Assembly: GCA_937903155.1 (NCBI GenBank)
Contig: CALCZU010000139.1
Span: 1-43,687 of the forward strand
Length of the DNA stretch: 43,687 nt
Direction: 5' to 3'
From: an uncultured Bdellovibrionales bacterium
GTDB lineage: Bacteria > Bdellovibrionota > FAC87 > UBA2466
Part shown: positions 20,666 through 28,916 of the stretch, piece after piece
How the letters are laid out: each line of letters begins with the position of its first letter
Position numbering within the stretch: position 1 is the stretch's first letter
Notes under the pieces: model-generated
Told to the model about the DNA's origin: nothing
The model's database searches: none
What the model saw: only the letters and a program-made list of their open reading frames with translations
Position numbers and translations under genes: made by a program

Positions 20666-23278
20666 ATGAACCTGAATCAGTTCACCGTGAAAGCTCAAGA
20701 AGCCGTTGTTGACGCGCAAAGCCTAACTGTAAAACAAAATCATCAAAGTGTAGATCCCGAGCATCTTCTTCTGACTCTATTACAGCAAGACGACAGTCTC
20801 GTATCGCAATGTTTGGACTCCATCGCAAGCGGCACCTCCAAAGGGTTTCAAAAAGGCGTCGAAGCGCTGCTTTCGAAAAAGCCTGTGATTTCAGGGAACG
20901 TTCAGTCTTATGTTTCCCCTCAACTCAATAAAATTTTTGTTCAAGCGGAAACAGAATCCAAAGGCCTTAAAGACGACTACATCAGCACGGAACATCTTTT
21001 CCTGGCCTTTTTTGAATTAAAAGATCCGGGCGTCCAAGAACTTTTCACGAAATTTAAAATCACAAAACAGGCCTTTCTTGCGTCTTTACAAAAGGTGAGA
21101 GGAACCCAAAGAGTGACGGACCAAAATCCAGAGGAAAAATACAATTCTCTCCAAAGATACACCCGCGATCTCACCCTCACCGCTCGAAATGGCCGATTAG
21201 ACCCGGTCATTGGCCGAGACACTGAGATCCGACGGGTCATCCAAGTTCTTTCTCGACGCACAAAGAATAATCCCGTGCTCATCGGCGAACCCGGCGTCGG
21301 AAAAACGGCGATTGTAGAAGGTCTTGCCCAACGCATTGTCGCGGGCGACGTGCCCGAGGGATTGAAAAATAAGCGCCTTCTCTCACTCGACATTGGTTCC
21401 CTTCTCGCGGGCGCCAAATACCGAGGGGAATTTGAAGATAGACTCAAAGCGGTTTTAAAAGAAATTACGGCAGCTCAAGGCAATATCATTCTCTTTATTG
21501 ACGAATTGCACACGGTCGTCGGCGCGGGCAAGGCTGAAGGTAGTCTAGATGCCTCCAATATGTTGAAACCTCAGCTCGCGCGAGGGGAACTAAAGTGTAT
21601 CGGAGCCACCACTTTAGACGAATACCGAATGTATATTGAAAAGGATTCCGCGCTGGAAAGAAGATTTCAACAAGTCTATGTGGGTGAACCGAGCGTAGAA
21701 TCAACAATTTCCATTTTGCGTGGTTTAAAAGAAAAATACGAAGTCCATCACAAGGTGAATATTTTAGATTCGGCGTTAGTGGCAGCGGCAAAGCTAAGCC
21801 ATCGCTACATTACTCATCGACAACTTCCGGATAAGGCGATTGACCTCATTGATGAAGCGGCGTCAAAACTGAAAATCGAAATCGACAGTCTGCCGACGGT
21901 TATTGACGAACTCGATCGGACTTTGATTCAGTACGGAGTTGAAAGAGAAGCGCTTAAAAAAGACAAAGATGCTGATGCCGCCGCAAAATTAAAAAAGCTC
22001 GAATCTCAAATCGAAGAGATGCGCGGAAAAGCCAATGCTTTAAAAATGGAGTGGAAGGCGGAGAAAGACCTCATCACGAAATCCTCGCAGATTAAAGGTC
22101 AAATTGAAGAAACCAAACTTCAAGCGGAGCGCGCCGAACGCGAAGGCCAGTTGGAGAAGGCCGCCGAACTCAAATACGGAAAATTAAATCAACTCGAAAA
22201 AGAACTGATCGCCGTCAATCAAACCCTTTCTTCTCGATCAGGAAAAAGAATGTTGAAAGAAGAAGTGGGCGAAGAAGACATCGCTGAGGTCGTCGCAAAA
22301 TGGACCGGCATCCCTGTTTCGAAGATGTTAGAGGGGGAAAGAGAAAAGCTTCTTAAAATGGAAGAAGCGATGAAAAAAAGAGTCGTCGGTCAGGAAGAAG
22401 CGATTAAAGCCGTGTGCAATGCAGTCAGAAGGAGCCACGCGGGTCTCCATGATCCTAAAAAACCCATCGGTGGTTTTCTCTTTTTGGGTCCCACTGGCGT
22501 CGGGAAAACGGAAACTGCAAAAGCGCTCGCAGAATTTCTATTCGACGACGAAGCTGCGATGGTTCGAATCGACATGAGTGAATTTATGGAGAAGCACTCG
22601 GTCTCAAGACTCGTCGGAGCCCCTCCGGGATACGTTGGCTATGAAGAAGGCGGCGTCTTGACTGAGGCTGTGCGCCGACGACCTTATTCGGTCATCCTCT
22701 TTGATGAGGTCGAAAAAGCTCATCCGGATGTCTTTAACATTCTCTTACAAGTTTTAGACGACGGCATTTTGACTTCGGGCCAGGGGCAGCAAGTAAACTT
22801 CAAAAATACAATTATCATTCTGACCTCAAATTTAGGGACCCAACACCTTCAAGAGACGCAAGGCGTTACAGAAGAATCTCGTAAGAAAGTCATGGCGGAA
22901 GTAAGGTCTCATTTCCGACCGGAACTTTTGAATCGTTTAGACGATATCATCCTCTTTAGCCCTCTCACCGAAGGTCAACTGACGCATATTGTGGACATCC
23001 AGTTAGAGTCGGTAAAAGAGTTGCTTCAGGCAAAAAATCTCAGTATGGTTGTTGACCGAAAAGTAAAAGAGTTACTTGCACGCAGAGGGTACGACCCCGT
23101 GTACGGAGCTCGGCCGTTGAAGCGACTTGTGACCGAACTGATTTTAAATCCGCTCTCGATAGAAATTCTGGAGGGTCGGTTTAAAAGTGGGGACGAAATC
23201 GAAGCTTCAATGAGCAAAGAAGACGAGATTATTTTCTCACCGGCTCGCGCAAAAAATGCGGCCGTTGGACAAAGGTAA
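20666..23278 (+). CDS. clpB: ATP-dependent chaperone ClpB
   Basis: 870 residues, full ClpB length. The Clp N-domain double repeat (1-145) is followed by NBD1 with Walker A GEPGVGKT (207-214), the coiled-coil middle domain (about 410-530, Lys/Glu-rich), then NBD2 with Walker A GPTGVGKT (608-615) and Walker B VILFDEVEKAH, and the C-terminal domain. No ClpP-binding IGL/F loop is apparent, consistent with a disaggregase working with DnaK rather than a protease subunit. A good ribosome binding site (AGAAGGGG) precedes it. It is first in an apparent quality-control operon: htrA starts 19 nt after its stop. Confidence 0.96.
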   Translation: MNLNQFTVKAQEAVVDAQSLTVKQNHQSVDPEHLLLTLLQQDDSLVSQCLDSIASGTSKGFQKGVEALLSKKPVISGNVQSYVSPQLNKIFVQAETESKGLKDDYISTEHLFLAFFELKDPGVQELFTKFKITKQAFLASLQKVRGTQRVTDQNPEEKYNSLQRYTRDLTLTARNGRLDPVIGRDTEIRRVIQVLSRRTKNNPVLIGEPGVGKTAIVEGLAQRIVAGDVPEGLKNKRLLSLDIGSLLAGAKYRGEFEDRLKAVLKEITAAQGNIILFIDELHTVVGAGKAEGSLDASNMLKPQLARGELKCIGATTLDEYRMYIEKDSALERRFQQVYVGEPSVESTISILRGLKEKYEVHHKVNILDSALVAAAKLSHRYITHRQLPDKAIDLIDEAASKLKIEIDSLPTVIDELDRTLIQYGVEREALKKDKDADAAAKLKKLESQIEEMRGKANALKMEWKAEKDLITKSSQIKGQIEETKLQAERAEREGQLEKAAELKYGKLNQLEKELIAVNQTLSSRSGKRMLKEEVGEEDIAEVVAKWTGIPVSKMLEGEREKLLKMEEAMKKRVVGQEEAIKAVCNAVRRSHAGLHDPKKPIGGFLFLGPTGVGKTETAKALAEFLFDDEAAMVRIDMSEFMEKHSVSRLVGAPPGYVGYEEGGVLTEAVRRRPYSVILFDEVEKAHPDVFNILLQVLDDGILTSGQGQQVNFKNTIIILTSNLGTQHLQETQGVTEESRKKVMAEVRSHFRPELLNRLDDIILFSPLTEGQLTHIVDIQLESVKELLQAKNLSMVVDRKVKELLARRGYDPVYGARPLKRLVTELILNPLSIEILEGRFKSGDEIEASMSKEDEIIFSPARAKNAAVGQR

Positions 23279-23297
23279 AGTAGTTTGAAGGAGTTCC

Positions 23298-24890
23298 ATG
23301 TCAGAACACAAATCTAAACCCACTCGTTTTATTCCTTATCTTTTAGTTGGTTTATTCGCAGCGATCGCAAGCGTCTTAATGTTTGCGGGAGCTCAATTCA
23401 TGTACCAGTCTTTTAAAGGACGGACGACCTCCTCCAATATCTTAGACAATCCCGCTCAAGCGGATACCAAATCCCCCGCTCCCACAGGCGGAGATAGCGG
23501 TGCCTCTCAGCTCCGAAAAACTTCGGAAAGTTTTAGAAACGTTGCCAAAAAAGTAGGCCCTGCAGTCGTCAATATTACGGCGACCAAAGGCGTTGCTCCG
23601 AAAAAGGGCAAAAGAAATCCTTTTAAAGGAAAACGGCAACAACCCTCCCCCGAAGAAGAGGAAGGCCCTTTCGGCGGGGGTGGCGGAGATCCTTTTTCTG
23701 ATTTTTTCGAGCGTTTCGGAATGCCCCATGGTTTTCAACAACAACCTGAAGGGCCTCAAAAGAGTCTCGGTTCGGGCGTAATCGTCGATAAAAAAGGGAT
23801 TGTGGTCACGAACAACCACGTCGTCGAAGGCGCGAGTGAAATCATGATTCGCCTTTCTGACAATAAAACAGAATTTAAAGCTAAAGTGGTCGGAACCGAT
23901 CCCAAAACAGATTTAGCCGTATTGCGCGTTGAAGGTCAGAAAGAACTTCCCTTCGCAGAATGGGGAGATTCAGATTCGGCAGAAGTCGGAGATTGGGCAA
24001 TCGCGATTGGAAGTCCGTTCGCACTGGATCAGTCGGTGACGGTCGGAATTGTGAGCGCCAAGGGACGTAATTCGATGGGATTGGGTGCGGAGTACGGCGG
24101 AGATCTCATCCAAACGGATGCAGCAATTAACCCTGGAAACTCCGGCGGACCGTTGTGCGATGTCGACGGAAAAGTCATCGGAATTAACACGGCGATTTAC
24201 ACTCGCAGCGGCGGTTACATGGGGATTGGTTTCGCAATTCCATCCAATCTTGCAAAGGATATCCAATCTAAGCTTGTGAGCGATGGGAAAATCACTCGCG
24301 GTTGGTTAGGTGTTTACATCCAGCCCCTAGACTCTGAACTCGCCAAAGAAATGGGAATCAAAGAGGGAGTCGGCATCCGCGAAGTCATTGAAGGCAGTCC
24401 TGCTGCCAATGCCGGGATTCAGGGTGGCGATATTGTGATTGAAGTCGACGGAAAAGCCGTAAAAGACGTCAACCAACTTCAGAACCGAATTTCTTCGTTT
24501 AAACCGGGCGACAAAACCAAGCTCAAACTTTTAAACTATGGCGATAAAAAGACTCGAAACGTCACCGTAAAAATCGGCGATGTTCCAGACGATTTAGACA
24601 AAAATCCAAAATCTAGTTCCAATTCCAAAGACGAAGAACCCGACAAACTTGGTCTTGTGATTGGACCGGCAAAAGGCAAAGAAGGAGTTGTCGTTGAAGC
24701 AATCACTCCCGGATCTTTAGGTGAGCAAATGCTGGGAATGGAAGTGGGCGACCTTATCGTCCGCATCAACCGTCAGCCGGTGAATAGCGTTGCCGCGTAT
24801 AAGAAACTTGTCACGGGCTCAAAACGAATCTATATGGAAGCAAAACGAAAAGGGAGAACACTCTTCTTCCAATTTGTATTACCCGAATAA
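23298..24890 (+). CDS. DegP/HtrA-family periplasmic serine protease
   Basis: 530 residues. An N-terminal signal-anchor helix (about 12-35) leads to the trypsin-like domain. The catalytic triad is His174 (NNHVVEG), Asp205 (KTDLAVLR) and Ser282 (NPGNSGGP), all present. The LA-loop region before His is long, Gly/Glu/Gln-rich and low in complexity (about 100-155). PDZ1 (about 325-420) and a second PDZ-like domain (about 445-530) follow. It likely degrades or refolds misfolded envelope proteins. It pairs functionally with clpB, giving cytoplasmic and periplasmic quality control in one operon. Whether DegP, DegQ or DegS is the closest orthologue is unresolved; two PDZ domains argue against DegS. 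Confidence 0.93.
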   Translation: MSEHKSKPTRFIPYLLVGLFAAIASVLMFAGAQFMYQSFKGRTTSSNILDNPAQADTKSPAPTGGDSGASQLRKTSESFRNVAKKVGPAVVNITATKGVAPKKGKRNPFKGKRQQPSPEEEEGPFGGGGGDPFSDFFERFGMPHGFQQQPEGPQKSLGSGVIVDKKGIVVTNNHVVEGASEIMIRLSDNKTEFKAKVVGTDPKTDLAVLRVEGQKELPFAEWGDSDSAEVGDWAIAIGSPFALDQSVTVGIVSAKGRNSMGLGAEYGGDLIQTDAAINPGNSGGPLCDVDGKVIGINTAIYTRSGGYMGIGFAIPSNLAKDIQSKLVSDGKITRGWLGVYIQPLDSELAKEMGIKEGVGIREVIEGSPAANAGIQGGDIVIEVDGKAVKDVNQLQNRISSFKPGDKTKLKLLNYGDKKTRNVTVKIGDVPDDLDKNPKSSSNSKDEEPDKLGLVIGPAKGKEGVVVEAITPGSLGEQMLGMEVGDLIVRINRQPVNSVAAYKKLVTGSKRIYMEAKRKGRTLFFQFVLPE

Positions 24891-24916
24891 AAACAACCGA
24901 AGGGACTTCATCACTT

Positions 24917-25837
24917 ATGGCATCTATTATTGCAGTTGGCTCAATGGCTTTTGACTCTATCGAAACGCCGTTTGGCAAAGAGGAAAAAGTCATCGGGGGC
25001 TCGGTCAACCATTTCTCCCTTTCGGCCTCTTATTTCGCACCCGTCAGATGCATTAGCGTCGTCGGAGAAGATTTTCCCGAGAGTCACTTGAGCATGCTCT
25101 CGAAGCGTTCCATCGATACGACTGGGATTCGCAAAGAAAAAGGCAATACGTTTCATTGGGCCGGAAAATACGGTTACGATTTGAACGAAGCGAAAACGCT
25201 CGCGACACATCTAAATGTCTTTGAGAATTTCTCTGCAGAAGTCCCTCAAACGTATAAAGATTCTGAATTTGTTTTTTTAGGAAATATCCTCCCCAGTTTG
25301 CAAGACAGTGTCCTGTCCCAGGTCAAAAACCCGAAATTTGTGGCGTTAGACACCATGAATTTTTGGATTGAGAGCCAAAAAGAGGCATTGCTTAAAGTCA
25401 TTTCTAAAGCAAATGCGGTGATCATCAATGAAGCGGAGTTACGACAGTTAACCCAGCAGCAGAATATTTCGATGGCCGCACGCCAAATGCGCGCTTGGGG
25501 GCCTCAAATCCTCGTCGTGAAGCGCGGGGAGTATGGCGCAATCTTATTTGACCACGGCGATATTTTCAGCCTTCCTGGCCTTCCGCTCGCGGAAGTCAAA
25601 GACCCCACAGGGGCTGGAGACTCTTTTGCCGGAGGTTTCATGGGCTTTTTAGCTTCCCAGACCGATTTTTCGCTTTCTCGCTATATTTTGAGAAAAGCGA
25701 TTGTTTATGGAAGTGTTATGGCCTCTTTTATTGTTCAGGATTTCGGGTGCAAAAACCTGACGTCGCTCACTAAAGAGATGATTGACGATCGATATCGAAA
25801 ATTTGTCGAATTAACTTCTTTTCATTTGGATGTTTAA
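24917..25837 (+). CDS. PfkB-family sugar/nucleoside kinase
   Basis: 306 residues, a ribokinase-fold ATP-dependent kinase. The N-terminal Gly-rich IGGSVNHFS (26-34) resembles the PfkB substrate-binding signature, and the C-terminal signature DPTGAGDSFAGGF (229-241) holds the anion hole and the catalytic Asp235. ELRQLT and VVKRGEYGA are typical inner motifs. Candidate substrates include adenosine, ribose or another sugar; the sequence does not decide. It starts 26 nt after the htrA stop with GAAGGGA about 11 nt upstream, so it is probably co-transcribed with clpB-htrA, an unusual partner for these chaperone genes. Confidence 0.88.
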   Translation: MASIIAVGSMAFDSIETPFGKEEKVIGGSVNHFSLSASYFAPVRCISVVGEDFPESHLSMLSKRSIDTTGIRKEKGNTFHWAGKYGYDLNEAKTLATHLNVFENFSAEVPQTYKDSEFVFLGNILPSLQDSVLSQVKNPKFVALDTMNFWIESQKEALLKVISKANAVIINEAELRQLTQQQNISMAARQMRAWGPQILVVKRGEYGAILFDHGDIFSLPGLPLAEVKDPTGAGDSFAGGFMGFLASQTDFSLSRYILRKAIVYGSVMASFIVQDFGCKNLTSLTKEMIDDRYRKFVELTSFHLDV

Positions 25838-25861
25838 CCTGTTGAATTAATTAATTATACT
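25833..25861 (+). promoter_or_regulatory. Candidate promoter of the FYDLN-type gene
   Basis: TTTAAC (25833-25838, overlapping the kinase stop codon) and TATACT (25856-25861) are 17 nt apart. The transcript leader could form a 6-bp hairpin CGACCC/GGGTCG (25873-25878 with 25898-25903). Confidence 0.4.
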
Positions 25862-25917
25862 CTAAACCTTGACGACCCTAGGCTTTGTGGTTAGAAGGGG
25901 TCGCGAATTGAAGAGAC

Positions 25918-26409
25918 ATGACAATGAAACGAGCAAGCTCAGGAAAAACAAAACCGATGAAACGCGCCACCTCAAAGAAAGAACCCGTTAAGTCTTCTGC
26001 AAAAGAAAAGACGAAAGAGACCAAAAAGCCCTCTTTAAAAGAAGTGAAAGCCACTCCTAAAACGACCAAAGAAATGAAAACGAAAACCTCTAGTTCCCCC
26101 CAAGCGACAACTCCTCCAGCAACTCTTGGAGTGAAAAGAGGTTGTCCAAAGTGTTCCACAAAATTTTATGATTTTGCGAGAAGTCCAATTCTTTGTCCCA
26201 AATGCGGCACTGAAGTGGATCCCGAAGCTGCAATGCCCTCTCTTCCACGAGCGCCAGAGCCGAAGAAAAAAGCCGTCGATAAAACGACGGATGCGATCTT
26301 AGCGGGTGATGAAGGCACGGTAGAACTCGATGTTTTTGAAAGTACCGAAGACTTGTCGGATGATGTCGAAGTCGAAATTCCTGTCGACAGCGACGACGAC
26401 GAATTTTAG
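25918..26409 (+). CDS. FYDLN-type zinc-ribbon protein
   Basis: 163 residues; ATG at 25918 or 25924 both possible. There are three parts. Residues 1-60 are a Lys/Thr/Ser-rich, highly basic tail. Residues about 67-97 form a zinc ribbon with two CPKC pairs around KFYDFARSPILCPKCG. A C-terminal acidic region of about 60 residues ends in DSDDDEF. This matches the FYDLN acid family (TIGR02300-like), known mostly from alphaproteobacteria and deltaproteobacterial lineages; here the motif reads FYDFA. The function of the family is not established. The extreme charge asymmetry suggests nucleic-acid or protein binding (inference). It converges on the pilus-related operon, separated by a perfect 37-bp inverted repeat. 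Confidence 0.8.
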   Translation: MTMKRASSGKTKPMKRATSKKEPVKSSAKEKTKETKKPSLKEVKATPKTTKEMKTKTSSSPQATTPPATLGVKRGCPKCSTKFYDFARSPILCPKCGTEVDPEAAMPSLPRAPEPKKKAVDKTTDAILAGDEGTVELDVFESTEDLSDDVEVEIPVDSDDDEF

Positions 26410-26432
26410 TCCCCAGCAGTAAATTAAAAATC

Positions 26433-26526
26433 CTTGTCATTGCGAGCGTGCGCAGCACGCGCGGCAACCCTCCGAGCTCAGCGTACAAAGGTTGCCGCGC
26501 GTGCTGCGCACGCTCGCAATGACAAG
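26433..26526. repeat. CATTGCGAG-type element, perfect 37-bp inverted repeat
   Basis: Arm 26433-26469 is the exact reverse complement of 26490-26526, with a 20-nt loop. Each arm contains its own small palindrome (GCGTGCGCAGCACGC), so nested hairpins are possible. It lies between two convergent genes, 23 nt after one stop and 17 nt before the other. Outer sequence CTTGTCATTGCGAGCG is shared with elements at 17007 and 33637. A T run is present on the minus side only after the left arm (GGATTTTTAATTT). Confidence 0.9.
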
Positions 26527-26543
26527 AGTTTCCAAAATAACAG

Positions 26544-26765
26544 TTATCGCTCTTTTTTAGGAAGTACTTCTTCTTTACGGACGGAAAGATCCTTCTTTTT
26601 CGGTAATCCTAAATCTTCTCTGAAGTAGCGGGTGTTGTTTTTTTTCTGAAGACTCCAAAAAAGATAAATAAAGAAAAAGACGATCGCGCCCCAAACCAAA
26701 AAAAACACGACGGGCCGATTCGAGAATTGACTGACCCACTCGACTAAAAATTTTTCGCTCTTCAT
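26544..26765 (-). CDS. Small single-pass membrane protein, last gene of the Flp-type operon
   Basis: 73 residues. One hydrophobic segment (about 17-38, rich in Phe, Val and Ile) lies between a short polar N-terminus and a Lys/Arg-rich C-terminal half (KKKDLSVRKEEVLPKKER), which by the positive-inside rule should face the cytoplasm. I do not recognise a family. It starts 11 nt after the stop of the preceding gene, so it is almost certainly in the same transcript. It could be an accessory factor of the pilus-like system, but nothing in its sequence shows that. Confidence 0.65.
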   Translation of the reverse strand: MKSEKFLVEWVSQFSNRPVVFFLVWGAIVFFFIYLFWSLQKKNNTRYFREDLGLPKKKDLSVRKEEVLPKKER

Positions 26766-26776
26766 CGTATCGAAAC

Positions 26777-27835
26777 TCAGTTCAAATCGACTTTAACGGA
26801 GGCCTGAGGGTGAGACGACTCTCCCTCTTTCGTAAAAATATAAGTTGTGGCTGCCCCCACCGCGAGTCCACCCACAATGCCCCAGACGATGGGATTATTG
26901 TACCATTGCTTACGTGGATTTCTAAACTTCTCTTCGGAGTTTGCAAGAACGGGGTTAGTAGGGAATGAATTCACAGACCGAGGTCCTAAATGCTGAACCA
27001 AAATGGAATTAAATGTAGCGTAGTCCAAAGGAAGTTTGAGGTCTTGAGATCCGAGGAGAACGTCCTGTACAGACACTTTCTTTTCAAGAACGAGGGGTGA
27101 GAGTCCACCTTTCTGTGAAAAAAATGCAAGTTCGAGAACCTCTTTTTTAAACTTTAAAACGAAAACTCCATTCACATTTGAGCCGCGTTGGATCTCCTCA
27201 AGACTGAGCTCGGAGCGAACACCACCGTTCTTACTCAGATCAATCACAAGACTTTTATTCGACTTTTTAGGACAATGCAGAACGACTTCTTGCATCTGTC
27301 CCAAAGAATCCCGAGCCACCAGCAGATGCATCGCTTGAACCGCAAGCTTCAACCTTCTTTTCTCTTTCAGTTCGAAGCCGTTCACTTGAAGATTTACGTT
27401 TTTATGCGCAATCGAAAGAGTTGTATCGCAAAACCCTTTCGATTTTTGGTAGACTCGAGCAATTTCTTTTTCAAATGCAAACGTACTGAAACTCGCTGCA
27501 AAATTATCCCAGTCGTTTAGCTCAGGCTTTCCCAAAGGATTTAGTTCGATCGCCTTTCTCAAAGCCGCTTCGCTTTCAGAAAATTTTTCATTTTTCCAGC
27601 AGTAAGCCGCCTCAGCCAGATAGGATCTCTGGAGACTTTCACCAAATCGTCCAATGAGATTCATTTTCTTCCTCAGCGTTTTGATCTCTTTTAGAGTTTT
27701 TTCTCCCCTGTTTTTGTCACTCCCTTCCAATACGGCTCGTCTTAGCTTGCGAGTCAGTTCGTCTAACTGAGTTTTTAACTTTTCCCACTCTATTTCGTTA
27801 TTTGAAATACTGCCTCCGTAGATGTCTACTCTCAC
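26777..27835 (-). CDS. Envelope protein with TPR-like segment, probable 3' part of a frameshifted gene
   Basis: 352 residues if read from the GTG at 27835. A Lys/Glu-rich coiled-coil segment (about 15-60) leads to a TPR-like pair of helices (SYLAEAAYCWKNEKFSESEAALRKAIELNP, about 70-100, location only), a beta-rich middle, and a C-terminal membrane segment (about 315-335) with a short tail. It lacks a signal peptide, while the 79-codon ORF just upstream has one but no body. Removing one G from the GGGGG at about 27839-27843 joins the two into one protein reading PYGDVRVDIYGG. I therefore see it as the main part of one exported protein. As an alternative it is a coupled separate gene. No family recognised. 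Confidence 0.6.
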   Translation of the reverse strand: MRVDIYGGSISNNEIEWEKLKTQLDELTRKLRRAVLEGSDKNRGEKTLKEIKTLRKKMNLIGRFGESLQRSYLAEAAYCWKNEKFSESEAALRKAIELNPLGKPELNDWDNFAASFSTFAFEKEIARVYQKSKGFCDTTLSIAHKNVNLQVNGFELKEKRRLKLAVQAMHLLVARDSLGQMQEVVLHCPKKSNKSLVIDLSKNGGVRSELSLEEIQRGSNVNGVFVLKFKKEVLELAFFSQKGGLSPLVLEKKVSVQDVLLGSQDLKLPLDYATFNSILVQHLGPRSVNSFPTNPVLANSEEKFRNPRKQWYNNPIVWGIVGGLAVGAATTYIFTKEGESSHPQASVKVDLN

Positions 27836-28037
27836 ATCCCCCGTAAGGTCCGTTTTCCATCCAAGTCTGGATACGCTTCGAGAGAGTGCGAAAGGCTTGG
27901 GATTCTTTTTGAGTCGGTTTTCCCATCAGGGCTACCGTGAAATGCCGACGCGATTCGCGCTCTGCGAATACAAAAGCCGGAAAGAGAAGATCAACGGTAA
28001 AAGAAAACAGAAGAAGAAGCGCCGTTAGTTTTTCCAT
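27798..28037 (-). CDS. Signal-peptide ORF, probable 5' part of the frameshifted envelope gene
   Basis: 79 residues. It has a clear Sec signal peptide (MEKLTALLLLFSF...FVFAE, cleavage near 25) and a strong ribosome binding site (GAGGGG, 5 nt before ATG). It starts 1 nt after the cpaB-like stop. The last 15-20 residues (CESRHLRRQYFK) look like out-of-frame translation: the other frame of the same DNA gives DVRVDIYGGSISNN and continues for 340 codons. So residues 1 to about 66 are the genuine start and the rest is read-through after a G insertion. Without the shift the product would be a short exported peptide. Confidence 0.6.
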   Translation of the reverse strand: MEKLTALLLLFSFTVDLLFPAFVFAERESRRHFTVALMGKPTQKESQAFRTLSKRIQTWMENGPYGGCESRHLRRQYFK

Positions 28038-28038
28038 A

Positions 28039-28752
28039 CTACCCCTCGGATATTTCCACCCTTTTTTTCTGATTCAAAAAATTTGAATCTCGACGACCTT
28101 TTTTCGCCGTATCTTCAGGATTTCTTAGAACGAGTCGGATTTCTCCCACTTCCCGCGCCCTATCCAATGCGGGAACGTCCTGAGGAGAAATCGCCAATAG
28201 AATCTGGCTTTGGTCCCTCTCTTTGACGCTTTCCACCACAAGGACTTTGTCTAAGAGTAAAACCGAACCCGTTGATTTTCCTTTGGGGCTTGCCATGACG
28301 TCGACATAGTCGCCGCCCATGAGAGGAACTGTTGATTGCAACATCAGGGAGTAGGCTCTCAAACCTTTTGGAATACTACCAGCGACGTCATTTCGAGCCG
28401 CTACATGGTCCCACGTTAAAATCTCTCGGGACTTAATCGAAATTTTTATTTTTGCGCCTCTCAACTTGTCTAAATACTGATCTGACACGGCACCTTTGGG
28501 GGGATTTTTAACATCGGTTTGAAGAATCAAATCAAAATCGATGGGAGTCACCGTCCTCCCTACCCCGACCTCGCGGACGGCGATCAGATAGCGGGGAGTT
28601 GAAATCGTTGGATTACTTTTTCCAATCAAAAAATACGCTTCGAATGTTACCGTAAGACCGACGATGCAGCCGATTGCCAAAATCAGATAAGGCGGCTTTC
28701 CATCATTTAATTTTTTTGCGGCGTGGATCCAGCTTTTTAATTTTTCTCTCAT
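28039..28752 (-). CDS. CpaB/RcpC-like Flp pilus assembly protein
   Basis: 237 residues. An N-terminal cytoplasmic stretch precedes a membrane segment (about 22-44) and a SAF-type domain (RYLIAVREVGVGRTVTPIDFDL, about 54-75, location only; a second half with GGDYVDVMASPKG at about 145-157). CpaB/RcpC proteins sit in the periplasm around the Flp pilus secretin. The C-terminal part (QILLAISPQDVPALDRAREVGEIRLVLRNPED) is characteristic of the family. It overlaps the preceding TadE-like gene by 4 nt. This is the most clearly recognisable Tad assembly component here. Confidence 0.85.
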   Translation of the reverse strand: MREKLKSWIHAAKKLNDGKPPYLILAIGCIVGLTVTFEAYFLIGKSNPTISTPRYLIAVREVGVGRTVTPIDFDLILQTDVKNPPKGAVSDQYLDKLRGAKIKISIKSREILTWDHVAARNDVAGSIPKGLRAYSLMLQSTVPLMGGDYVDVMASPKGKSTGSVLLLDKVLVVESVKERDQSQILLAISPQDVPALDRAREVGEIRLVLRNPEDTAKKGRRDSNFLNQKKRVEISEG

Positions 28753-28916
28753 TGTCTTTCCCCGTCATAAGCCACTCTCTTTTTCTGGAGCGGAATAAAG
28801 CCGTTTTTTCCATAACGCATCGACCAGATACAAAGTTGCTCACCGTAAATCGCAAGAAATAACACTTCTAAGATCAAGACGATTTCAATGAGCGCTGTCC
28901 CTTTTCGATTTCTCAC
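28749..28916 (-). CDS. Short TadE-like/pseudopilin-like membrane protein
   Basis: 55 residues. I move the start to GTG 28916 because it overlaps the upstream TGA (GTGA), has GGAGAA 8 nt before it, and places RNRKGTALIEIVL at the N-terminus. That is the pattern of prepilin-like proteins: basic leader, Gly, then a hydrophobic helix with Glu at position 5 after Gly. A start at 28952 would overlap the previous gene by 40 nt. After the helix (about 8-26) only 25 residues remain. TadE and TadF are pseudopilins processed by the TadV/CpaA peptidase. This one is shorter than usual. Confidence 0.65.
   Translation of the reverse strand: MRNRKGTALIEIVLILEVLFLAIYGEQLCIWSMRYGKNGFIPLQKKRVAYDGERQ

Noticed and set aside
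26434..26628. ORF of 64 codons across the 37-bp inverted repeat
   Set aside because: The Ala/Arg-rich translation is produced by the repeat; there is no ribosome binding site.
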